This document shows positions 4,691 through 9,320 of a stretch of 9,320 nucleotides of DNA, one piece after another. The notes under the pieces were generated by a model. The model saw only the letters and a list, made by a program, of their open reading frames with translations, was not told the DNA's origin and ran no database searches. Within the stretch, counting starts at the first letter, position 1, and every line of letters starts with the position of its first letter. Position numbers and translations under genes: made by a program. Origin of the DNA: Candidatus Nanoarchaeia archaeon (GTDB taxonomy: Archaea > Nanoarchaeota > Nanoarchaeia > SCGC-AAA011-G17 > JAFCDX01); contig JAQUND010000059.1 of the NCBI GenBank assembly GCA_028717785.1, positions 1-9,320 of the forward strand. The letters are read 5' to 3'.

Positions 4691-4870
4691 TTAATCATCA
4701 TCTGTAGAAGCATCATCGATGCTACCATTAGCTAATTTAAGATGTTCCCTAGTACAATGTCCTGTTGCTGAAAATCCAGTTACTCTCCCAGATTTATCTC
4801 TTTTAAATCTTACATTGCATCCTTCTTCTCTTGGCTTTGGTTTTGGTTGTTGTGTTTTTTGTTGGTCCAT
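4691..4870 (-). CDS. Small two-Cys protein with Gln/Pro/Lys-rich head and acidic tail (59 aa)
   Basis: The frame runs from ATG 4870-4868, four bases after a perfect AAGGAGG, to TAA 4693-4691. Residues 1-16 are Gln/Lys/Pro-rich and probably disordered. The middle (18-45) holds two cysteines (C18, C39) with a beta-turn string (KRDKSGRVTGFSATG). The end is acidic (DDASTDDD). The RBS and the 9-bp spacing after the upstream gene support an operon gene. No family is recognised. Confidence 0.78.
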   Translation of the reverse strand: MDQQKTQQPKPKPREEGCNVRFKRDKSGRVTGFSATGHCTREHLKLANGSIDDASTDDD

Positions 4871-4879
4871 TTTACCTCC

Positions 4880-5260
4880 TTATGCTTTTTTTAAATTATT
4901 TTTAATTAAGAAAATACCAAGCCATGTACTTGCTTTATCAAAATAGTAAATAGCTTGTTCTAAATCTTTCTGAGTATAGCACCTATTTCCTAATTCAATG
5001 TACCCACCAATAACACGAAGGCTATGTTTGTTTATACACCAGAGTTCCCCGCTTGATTTAAGTAAGTCTTTGTTACAAATTTTTTCAAGAAGTTCTGTTC
5101 TTTCCTTTCTTGCAATGTCTCCAAGCTCTAGCCATTCTTTATCTTTTGTTTGATTAAAACTTTTCCATGAATGAATTTCCAGATGAGTGAGATCTAAAAG
5201 TACTGTAATTGCGTCGTCAATCCACCCTAAATCATAAGTAGAAATTTTATCTTTTACCAT
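4880..5260 (-). CDS. All-alpha protein with TPR-like C-terminal helix pair (126 aa)
   Basis: The start ATG 5260 is directly adjacent to the preceding stop, with a GGAGG-type site inside the end of the previous gene. The sequence reads as four or five amphipathic helices: residues 12-30, 37-62, 73-93 (ELWCINKHSLRVIGGYIELG) and 97-118 (QKDLEQAIYYFDKASTWLG). The last resembles a TPR A-helix. There are three cysteines and no signal or TM segment, so it is cytoplasmic. Helical-bundle hypothetical proteins of this type occur in archaeal mobile elements in my memory, but I cannot name the family. Confidence 0.82.
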   Translation of the reverse strand: MVKDKISTYDLGWIDDAITVLLDLTHLEIHSWKSFNQTKDKEWLELGDIARKERTELLEKICNKDLLKSSGELWCINKHSLRVIGGYIELGNRCYTQKDLEQAIYYFDKASTWLGIFLIKNNLKKA

Positions 5261-5461
5261 TTAAGAACCTCCTCCAAATCTTCCAGCTATTTTCATACAG
5301 CAATCCTTGAACTTAGAACCAACATTTTTTGCTCTATCGATTAAACTTCCTCCACTTCCACTATCAAAACTTTCTCCTTTATTTCTAGTTAAAAATTTTA
5401 TGAATATAATAATTGCAATTATTACTCCTAAAATAATTAGTAACCAAACCCACCAACTCAT
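5261..5461 (-). CDS. Single-pass membrane miniprotein with Gly/Ser linker and amphipathic tail (66 aa)
   Basis: A hydrophobic helix occupies about residues 4-25 (WVWLLIILGVIIAIIIFIKF) at the very N-terminus. It is followed by a flexible GESFDSGSGGS linker, then a basic amphipathic segment with a CC pair (residues 54-55) and a Gly-rich end. The start ATG 5461 has a GAGGTGA SD and overlaps the previous gene by 4 bp. The layout is that of a small anchored protein whose tail may lie on the membrane or bind a partner. No family is recognised. Confidence 0.82.
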   Translation of the reverse strand: MSWWVWLLIILGVIIAIIIFIKFLTRNKGESFDSGSGGSLIDRAKNVGSKFKDCCMKIAGRFGGGS

Positions 5462-5787
5462 CTTCTCACCTCGACTAAAAATTCTTGTTCTAAGATAATT
5501 AATAAAAATTTAATTTCTTCAAGAATATCTTCATCTATTCCTTCTTCAAAATAAAAGTTATTTTCTGTATTATTAAAATTTATTTCTAATTTAGGAAGAT
5601 TATTTCCAAATCTTAATTTAGCGATTATGTGTTTTGAAAGAACTAGTTTTGAATCATTATCTGAGAAATAAAGTCTGAATCTTGAGTTATTTTTTTCTGC
5701 AAGAGTATTAAAATCTTTTATTAATTTTTCAAATATCTTTGAGTTGTCAAATTCAAGTTCTTCGTAGTCAATTATATCTTTTATCAT
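5458..5787 (-). CDS. Acidic cytoplasmic protein of unknown function (109 aa)
   Basis: ATG 5787 has an AAGGAGAAG site close upstream and overlaps the zinc-ribbon gene by 4 bp. The protein contains no cysteine. It alternates likely strands (RFRLYFSDNDSKLVL, KLRFGNNLPKLEINFN) with a terminal helix (ILEEIKFLLIILEQEFLVEV). It is Asn/Asp/Glu/Lys-rich with no TM or signal. No family is recognised; it is one of the coupled genes of the long leftward operon. Confidence 0.8.
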   Translation of the reverse strand: MIKDIIDYEELEFDNSKIFEKLIKDFNTLAEKNNSRFRLYFSDNDSKLVLSKHIIAKLRFGNNLPKLEINFNNTENNFYFEEGIDEDILEEIKFLLIILEQEFLVEVRR

Positions 5788-5930
5788 TTTCTTCTCCTTG
5801 AAGCATTATCTTTTTTATCTTTGCGCATTTCTTCCTGGATTACTTTTCCACAATATTTACAAACAGGTACTCCTCTCGAGTTCTTTCCATGAGACCTTAC
5901 TATTTTATACTTTGTATGTGAGCATGTCAT
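5784..5930 (-). CDS. Zinc-ribbon-like miniprotein (48 aa)
   Basis: It shares ATGA overlaps with both neighbours (5784-5787 and 5927-5930), strong evidence for a translated small gene. The sequence has CSH at residues 3-5 and CKYC at 24-27 (C-x-H ... C-x2-C), a plausible four-ligand zinc site, between beta strands (YKIVRSHG, GVPVCKYCGKVI). A very basic C-terminal tail follows (RKDKKDNASRRRK). It is likely a nucleic-acid-binding or adaptor zinc ribbon. The family is not identified. Confidence 0.78.
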   Translation of the reverse strand: MTCSHTKYKIVRSHGKNSRGVPVCKYCGKVIQEEMRKDKKDNASRRRK

Positions 5931-6052
5931 TTTATTTTATAAAAATTTCCATTATAAAGAGGGCAGTGTAATGTTGACTCTTTAACTCTCTCGATTGTTC
6001 TTCTTACTACTTCTTCTAGTGCTTTCTGTTTTCTATATTCTTCGTAATCCAT
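5927..6052 (-). CDS. Short helical protein (41 aa)
   Basis: The frame runs from ATG 6052-6050 to TGA 5929-5927. It has an AAGGAGC SD about six bases upstream and a 4-bp overlap with the zinc-ribbon gene. The first 25 residues form one charged helix (DYEEYRKQKALEEVVRRTIERVKES); the end carries LHCPLYNGNFYKIK with one cysteine. It is too short for a family call. The packing between two well-supported genes makes it likely real. Confidence 0.68.
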   Translation of the reverse strand: MDYEEYRKQKALEEVVRRTIERVKESTLHCPLYNGNFYKIK

Positions 6053-6054
6053 AT

Positions 6055-6312
6055 TTATGCTCCTTGATTTTTTCTACATCCAGCAACTGCCCTTTCTGCA
6101 ATCCCATCAAATGCTTTTAATTCCTCGTCTGATATGTTAAACTCGTCAAATCTTGGCTTGCAAGTTACAGGATCCACTGAAATATCTGCTCTGTCTCCAG
6201 TTCCAAATTTTTCACCAGTTTTCTTATCAGTCTTGGTTCTCTCACATTGGAATCTTCCATCTTCAGTAGGTTTACAGTGCATTCCTTTTTGGTCACTATT
6301 AAAAAGTCCCAT
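6055..6312 (-). CDS. Four-Cys small protein (85 aa)
   Basis: ATG 6312 follows a textbook AAAAGGAGG SD. Cysteines lie at 13, 23, 51 and 79. The first pair sits in HCKPTEDGRFQCER, a small loop comparable to the two-Cys loops of the 59- and 69-residue proteins. The middle is Lys/Thr/Gly-rich (KTDKKTGEKFGTGDR), and residues 60-80 form a helix (SDEELKAFDGIAERAVAGC). There is no TM or signal. The fold may be disulfide- or metal-stabilised; no family is recognised. The stop is three bases before the next start. Confidence 0.82.
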   Translation of the reverse strand: MGLFNSDQKGMHCKPTEDGRFQCERTKTDKKTGEKFGTGDRADISVDPVTCKPRFDEFNISDEELKAFDGIAERAVAGCRKNQGA

Positions 6313-6469
6313 CGGTTACCTCCTTTTGTCTATTTTCTTTAAGATATTCTTTTAATGTTCTTAACTGTAATAAAATATTTCTAGCTGGATTAAAATTTCT
6401 TGCTATTATAAATTTTAAAACTTAATCTCTTTCATTTTCAGTTATAACAAATTTTTTTCCTTCTTCCAT
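6299..6469 (-). pseudogene. Operon gene interrupted by one in-frame TAA (56 codons plus stop)
   Basis: ATG 6469-6467 lies one base after the stop of the oxidoreductase gene, the usual spacing here. After 15 codons (ending TENERD) a TAA occurs at 6424-6422. The same frame then continues as convincing protein sequence (VLKFIIARNFNPARNILLQL, then RTLKEYLKENRQKE) until TAA 6301-6299, overlapping the next start by 14 bp. One base change from TAT or TAC (Tyr) would explain the stop. Other genes here end with TAA, so general reassignment is excluded. Options are a true nonsense mutation, a sequencing error, or readthrough. No alternative ATG start exists for the second part. Confidence 0.55.
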
Positions 6470-6470
6470 T

Positions 6471-6872
6471 TTATTTACATTTTAATATTTTTCTTTTTCC
6501 TTTAATTATGTATCTACAATCTTTATTAAAAAGATGAGGATTATATTTTGGAACAATTAAGTCTTTAGTGAAAGATGCACGAATAAATGCTTCACATTCT
6601 TCTTTTGTATTTGCTCCTTGTAAAAGTTTTCCATCAAAAAATAAAAAAGGAAAATTACCATCCATATATTGATCAAATAATTTTGTAATGCTATAGTCTA
6701 AGAGTCCTAGAGAATTAGATGCATCCATATTAATTACTCTAACTCTTTTATTTAATGGCACTGTTAAATTTTCTCTCTCTATAAATTCCTTGAATTTCGC
6801 GCAATGCTGGCACCCGTCAATTATAAATAGAATTCTAGCCTTTCTTATAAACTCTCTAATTTGTTGATTCAA
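6471..6872 (-). CDS. Thioredoxin/glutaredoxin-like thiol oxidoreductase with CQHC motif (133 aa)
   Basis: Residues 12-95 show the thioredoxin fold in order: strand ARILFII, active-site C21-Q-H-C24 at the start of the first helix, strand RVRVINMD, helix, the cis-proline strand NFPFLFFDGKLL (P75), then a final helix from NTKEECEAFI. The C-x2-C and the FP(F)LF-DG signature are those of glutaredoxin/thioredoxin-like disulfide exchange enzymes. A basic C-terminal tail (103-133) with two more cysteines (C119, C132) is extra. The start is TTG 6872, set by GGAGGT six bases upstream and a 4-bp overlap with the previous stop. It probably acts on cysteine pairs of its small-protein neighbours (inference). 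There is no signal peptide, so it is cytoplasmic. Confidence 0.85.
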   Translation of the reverse strand: MNQQIREFIRKARILFIIDGCQHCAKFKEFIERENLTVPLNKRVRVINMDASNSLGLLDYSITKLFDQYMDGNFPFLFFDGKLLQGANTKEECEAFIRASFTKDLIVPKYNPHLFNKDCRYIIKGKRKILKCK

Positions 6873-7174
6873 TTTCTTACCTCCACATGATTTCCTTGTA
6901 GTAAGTCAAGCTCTTCAAATTTAAATTCTTCACCTTGTAATTTAGTCATGTCTATAACTGGAATTTGATAAACTTTTACTAATGCATCTAAATCTACCTT
7001 AGTGTAAGGAATTTTATAAATTTCATCGCCTTTTATTCTTTGAATTTCTTTGTTAAATTCATCTAAAGTTCCTTCGTGTAAAGCTGATTCAGTCCAGACT
7101 ATTTTTATAAAATGATAAGGAAATTCTACTCTTTCTTTTTTCTTTTTTCCAGATAATTTTTTAAAGATATTCAT
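6869..7174 (-). CDS. Cysteine-less thioredoxin-like protein (101 aa)
   Basis: Residues 21-80 read like a thioredoxin core: strand HFIKIVWTES, helix GTLDEFNKEIQRI, strand YTKVDLD, helix LVKVY, then QIPVIDM with a proline (P72) in the cis-Pro position. The active-site cysteines are absent and the protein has no cysteine at all, so it cannot exchange disulfides. It could be a chaperone-like or structural partner of the CQHC enzyme encoded immediately after it (4-bp overlap). The N-terminus is very basic (KKLSGKKKKER, residues 5-15). The fold call is from pattern only and is moderately uncertain. Confidence 0.75.
   Translation of the reverse strand: MNIFKKLSGKKKKERVEFPYHFIKIVWTESALHEGTLDEFNKEIQRIKGDEIYKIPYTKVDLDALVKVYQIPVIDMTKLQGEEFKFEELDLLQGNHVEVRN
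6879..6884 (-). promoter_or_regulatory. SD that decides the TTG start at 6872
   Basis: GGAGGT read leftward, six bases before TTG, is the only candidate ribosome site and makes the unusual start credible. Confidence 0.65.
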
Positions 7175-7371
7175 TTTACAGTTATAGAATTATTTAATTC
7201 ATTTAGTATTGTCTGAAGTATCATTAGTAATCCAAGAATAGAAAGTAAATTATTAAGAGAGATAATATTTTTAAGATCTGCAATAAAACAAATAGATATT
7301 ACTAAATAAACAGTGACTAGAATTACTCCAGTTTTTCCCCAACTATCTCTGATTTGCCATAAATTAGCCAT
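7171..7371 (-). CDS. Two-TM small membrane protein (66 aa)
   Basis: Hydrophobic helices lie at about 14-33 (TGVILVTVYLVISICFIADL) and 42-60 (LLSILGLLMILQTILNELN) with a short charged turn between, making a membrane hairpin. It overlaps the gene before it by 8 bp and the gene after it by 4 bp; a purine-rich GAGAGGG site precedes the ATG at 7371. It lies directly ahead of the two thioredoxin-like genes, so a membrane-associated redox unit is conceivable but unproven. A holin-like or anchor role cannot be excluded. No family is recognised. Confidence 0.8.
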   Translation of the reverse strand: MANLWQIRDSWGKTGVILVTVYLVISICFIADLKNIISLNNLLSILGLLMILQTILNELNNSITVK

Positions 7372-8317
7372 CTTTTTCCCTCTCTTTATTTAATTCTGCA
7401 CCATTTACTGCTGGAAGATACATATTTTCTGGTAAAAGTTCTACATCTTCATTCTCTTCAGTTAATTCTTCTTCTTTTTCTTCTGATTCATCCTCATATT
7501 CATCATTTTCATCTTCTTCTTGATTATCAGTATCTTCTATTTTATTTTCATTATTAGTTTTTTCATCTTTTTTTTGAGATAATTTTTGAATTTCCTGAGC
7601 TTGTCTATATTGTTCTTGTTTAACACGAGCAATGTCTCTTAAGTCTAAAATTTTTGGAATATTTTGATTATTTCCTTTAGAAAAGAATCCTATTACTTGT
7701 GATGCTCTAAATAAATAAGAAAATACTAAGAACCAAAAAAGAGTTTTACCTTTAACATTTTCAATCTTAATTATTTTTCCACTGTCACCAGTTATTATAA
7801 TTTGGTTTTCATCAAATCTTTCTAAAGACTTGTCGCTTCTATCCATAAAAATAAATTTCGAGAAAGATTCATATAGTGGAGTATATACTAGACTACTGAC
7901 TAGATTTTTTAAAAGAGAAATATAAGAGTTAATTTCAAAACTATTTGATAATTTTGCTGATCCTGACTCTCTATTGAGTATTTTGTTTTGTAGACTACTT
8001 TTTTGTAATTCTATTTCATTTAAAATAAATCCTAGACAGTCTACTAATTTTTTATAGGAATCGTTCATTTTATTATCTAAATTAATCATCCAATTAAGGT
8101 CTGGATTTATTTTAGAAATAATTATTTGAACCATTTCTCTTGCTCTGTCTTCAGATCTACAGATATTTTCTGCTTTTGTTTCTGAATAAGAATTATTTAA
8201 AACTATGTTTGAGTAAGTTATAAATTCATCAGATTTTGAAGTTATTTCTCCAGTATCATAGATTTTTATGGATCTAAGACTTTCTTCTAGTTCCACAAAT
8301 TTTAATCGTGTTTGCAT
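7364..8317 (-). CDS. Large protein with hydrophobic segment and long acidic low-complexity tail (317 aa)
   Basis: Residues 1-190 are mainly helical with charged and Asn/Ser-rich stretches. One hydrophobic stretch at about 192-212 (TLFWFLVFSYLFRASQVIGFF) may be a TM or buried helix. Residues 228-250 form a Gln/Lys-rich helix. Residues 260-295 are almost all Asp/Glu/Asn, then a short end (LPENMYLPAVNGAELNKE). Acidic tails of this kind often bind basic proteins or nucleoprotein; with so many lysine-rich miniproteins nearby, a scaffold or chaperone role is conceivable (inference). The ATG at 8317 has no SD, only A-rich sequence, and is preceded after 20 nt by the folded RNA at 8338-8408. No family is recognised. 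Confidence 0.85.
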   Translation of the reverse strand: MQTRLKFVELEESLRSIKIYDTGEITSKSDEFITYSNIVLNNSYSETKAENICRSEDRAREMVQIIISKINPDLNWMINLDNKMNDSYKKLVDCLGFILNEIELQKSSLQNKILNRESGSAKLSNSFEINSYISLLKNLVSSLVYTPLYESFSKFIFMDRSDKSLERFDENQIIITGDSGKIIKIENVKGKTLFWFLVFSYLFRASQVIGFFSKGNNQNIPKILDLRDIARVKQEQYRQAQEIQKLSQKKDEKTNNENKIEDTDNQEEDENDEYEDESEEKEEELTEENEDVELLPENMYLPAVNGAELNKEREKDG

Positions 8318-8337
8318 TTTATTTTTATTATTTTAAA

Positions 8338-8408
8338 CCGCAGAGGCTCCGAATTCCACGGAGCATCCTCTTCATATAGAAGTGTGCTATTTTTACACTA
8401 TGTTGCGG
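8338..8408 (-). ncRNA. Compact three-way-junction RNA element (71 nt)
   Basis: All main helices are Watson-Crick. The closing stem is 8338-8342 (CCGCA) with 8404-8408 (TGCGG). Arm 1 is GAGG/CCTC (8343-8346/8367-8370) stacked on CTCCG/CGGAG (8347-8351/8359-8363), with a 7-nt loop and a CAT bulge. Arm 2 is AGTGT/ACACT (8381-8385/8395-8399), with CAT/ATG (8373-8375/8400-8402) below a bulge. Junction linkers are 0, 2 and 1 nt. It is clearly more GC-rich than its surroundings and fills the only large gap (101 bp) of the right operon. It could be a leader element of the 317-residue gene, a processed RNA, or a separate RNA; the strand is uncertain (a G-T closing pair at 8386/8394 slightly favours the + strand). 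It is not a tRNA. Confidence 0.55.
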
Positions 8409-8418
8409 AGTACCAACG

Positions 8419-8775
8419 TTAATCATCTATAGAGGTTATTCTAGAGGGTGATCTTTGTTGATTATTATTTTTTGATATTTCTATCCATTCATCTTCCCAA
8501 TTTGTTTCCCAGTTTTCACCGAGAATGCTTTTTATCCTATTTAACTTAAAGTACTCATTTTTTTCTTTATCAAAATATCTTATATTAAACTGCTTTACAT
8601 TCAAGATAATTCCCTCTTCTTTTTTTAGTATTAATCCTCTTTTTTTTAGGTTATCTAGAGCCTGCAATATTTGTCTCCTATCAAGAATATTACCAGTTAA
8701 ACTTTGTATTTCTGAAATAATTACTTGTTTTCTTGCTCTAGCAATATTGTATAAAACTAAGTCTTGATTTGTCAT
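8419..8775 (-). CDS. Winged-helix DNA-binding protein with acidic C-terminus (118 aa)
   Basis: Residues 4-60 give a clear winged-helix order: helix DLVLYNIARARK, helix VIISEIQSLTG, recognition helix DRRQILQALDNLKKRGLI, and wing LKKEEGIILNV. The rest (68-118) has a strand/helix part (RYFDKEKNEYFKLNRIKSILG), a Trp-rich acidic segment (NWETNWEDEWIEI) and a polar tail. It has no cysteine. It is encoded three bases after the coiled-coil gene and is followed by the folded RNA. It may be a transcription regulator or a replication-initiation helper; small winged-helix proteins of this size in archaeal elements are usually regulators. It is a second candidate for binding the inverted repeats. Confidence 0.85.
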   Translation of the reverse strand: MTNQDLVLYNIARARKQVIISEIQSLTGNILDRRQILQALDNLKKRGLILKKEEGIILNVKQFNIRYFDKEKNEYFKLNRIKSILGENWETNWEDEWIEISKNNNQQRSPSRITSIDD

Positions 8776-8777
8776 TT

Positions 8778-9320
8778 TTAATTTTGTTGTTGTGGTAAAA
8801 CATTTACCTTTTTATCTTGAGGAATATTTTGATTAACTGTTATAACATTACTTTTAACAAACTCTACTGATGTTTTTAAGTCTGCTAGAGCTTTTTGATA
8901 AGCTGTTACATCACCAGTAGATTCAATTATGCTAAGTAGTTTATTGCATTTTTCTCTATAAACATCTCTCTCTTGTTCTGCTAATAGATTTCTCTCTGTT
9001 AAACTAGCAAATTTCTTAGCCATATCAGAAAAATTAATGCTATGAGAAAAAGTCATATCAATAGCTTCGCTTACAGCAGTTTTACCTATTGAATTAGCAT
9101 GATGTAATACTTCACTAGCCCTTTTTAAATCAGAATTTTCTTCTCTTAACTCTGTTGCCACGATTTCCATAACTTTATATTTATCTTTTATGTCACGGCA
9201 TTCATCATTTAATTTAATCCACATTTTTCTAAAACTTTCTACATTAAATTTCGAACTGGCGTAGTCCTTGCTTTTTTCATCATATATTGGAACATCTATT
9301 TCAAAATCTTCAAAATTGTC
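8778..9320 (-). CDS. Partial: coiled-coil protein, 5' end beyond right edge (180 residues visible)
   Basis: An internal ATG exists at 9224, but the frame stays open through the edge for 32 more codons (DNFEDFEIDVPIYDEKSKDY, then ASSKFNVESFRK), and no SD precedes 9224. I therefore take the gene as truncated on its N-terminal side. The visible part starts acidic and is then strongly helical. Probable coiled coils are at about visible residues 36-68 (WIKLNDECRDIKDKYKVMEI and onward, RRE-poor, Glu/Lys-rich) and 100-130 (SLTERNLLAEQERDVYREKC). A helix near 145-160 follows, then a Gln/Asn/Pro end. Two cysteines are visible. It is likely a structural or scaffold protein; no family is recognised. It heads the visible part of the long leftward operon. 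Confidence 0.82.
   Translation of the reverse strand, partial: DNFEDFEIDVPIYDEKSKDYASSKFNVESFRKMWIKLNDECRDIKDKYKVMEIVATELREENSDLKRASEVLHHANSIGKTAVSEAIDMTFSHSINFSDMAKKFASLTERNLLAEQERDVYREKCNKLLSIIESTGDVTAYQKALADLKTSVEFVKSNVITVNQNIPQDKKVNVLPQQQN

Noticed and set aside
7430..7560. Tandem repeat (CTTCTT/TTCATC-rich tract)
   Set aside because: It is the low-complexity acidic Asp/Glu coding tract of the 317-residue protein; no regular repeat unit is visible.
8376..8390. Fourth copy of the promoter module (leftward ATAGCACACTT as in copy 1)
   Set aside because: Only 11 bases match, the dyad is missing, the TATA part differs, and the bases are already used by the three-way-junction fold; no start codon at the expected distance.
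8338..8408. tRNA gene in the leftward direction
   Set aside because: The T-arm-like hairpin (5-bp stem, 7-nt loop) has loop TGGAATT instead of TTCRANN. No 7-bp acceptor stem forms and the anticodon arm would compete with the AGTGT/ACACT stem.
9222..9224. True start of the coiled-coil gene at ATG 9224
   Set aside because: The frame is open upstream to the edge with protein-like sequence, and no SD precedes this ATG.
1..9320. CRISPR array, insertion sequence or integrase attachment repeats
   Set aside because: No regularly spaced direct repeats, no terminal inverted repeats and no transposase or integrase frame were found; the only clear repeat is the two-copy promoter module.

Overview
This is an AT-rich stretch of very densely packed small genes, almost all read leftward (minus strand). 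It is most likely archaeal. Three leftward genes (at 2519, 4026 and 4301) have no Shine-Dalgarno (SD) site but a TATA-like box about 20-26 nt upstream, the geometry of leaderless archaeal transcription. Genes further inside the operons often carry clear GGAGG-type sites. The surface-type proteins are rich in N-x-S/T sequons, and one has a signal peptide plus a C-terminal membrane anchor with a KKK tail. The style fits a DPANN-type archaeon or an accessory or virus-like element living in one. No hallmark gene (capsid, terminase, polymerase, integrase, replication protein) is visible, so viral or plasmid identity is an inference only.

Layout. (1) 1-2519, leftward: an exported surface module of a signal-anchored Cys-containing protein cut by the window edge, a two-TM protein with a beta-rich ectodomain, and a signal-peptide/Ig-like/C-terminal-TM glycoprotein. 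The gaps between them hold folded leader RNAs and one terminator-like hairpin. (2) 2520-2865: the only rightward gene, a small Cys-rich protein with a basic tail, and repeat-type promoter modules. (3) 2866-4301, leftward: eight consecutive miniproteins of 30-90 residues, mostly lysine-rich, every one with an even number of cysteines. Several are too short for ordinary gene callers. (4) 4353-9320, leftward: one long run of overlapping genes, including a probable winged-helix protein, a zinc-ribbon miniprotein, small membrane proteins, a CxxC thioredoxin/glutaredoxin-like protein beside a cysteine-less thioredoxin-like partner, a 317-residue protein with an acidic tail, a second winged-helix protein and a coiled-coil protein that enters from beyond the right edge.

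How it may work together (inference). A 33-bp module (17-bp inverted repeat plus TATA box) occurs at 2541-2573 and 4323-4355, at exactly the same distance from the start codons of the surface glycoprotein gene and of the miniprotein cluster. This suggests joint control of the two. The neighbouring CQHC oxidoreductase could oxidise or reduce the cysteine pairs of the miniproteins and surface proteins. Two RNA candidates stand out: a compact three-way-junction fold at 8338-8408 in the only large gap of the right-hand operon, and a short hairpin RNA antisense to the end of the rightward gene. One operon gene (6299-6469) is interrupted by a single in-frame TAA.
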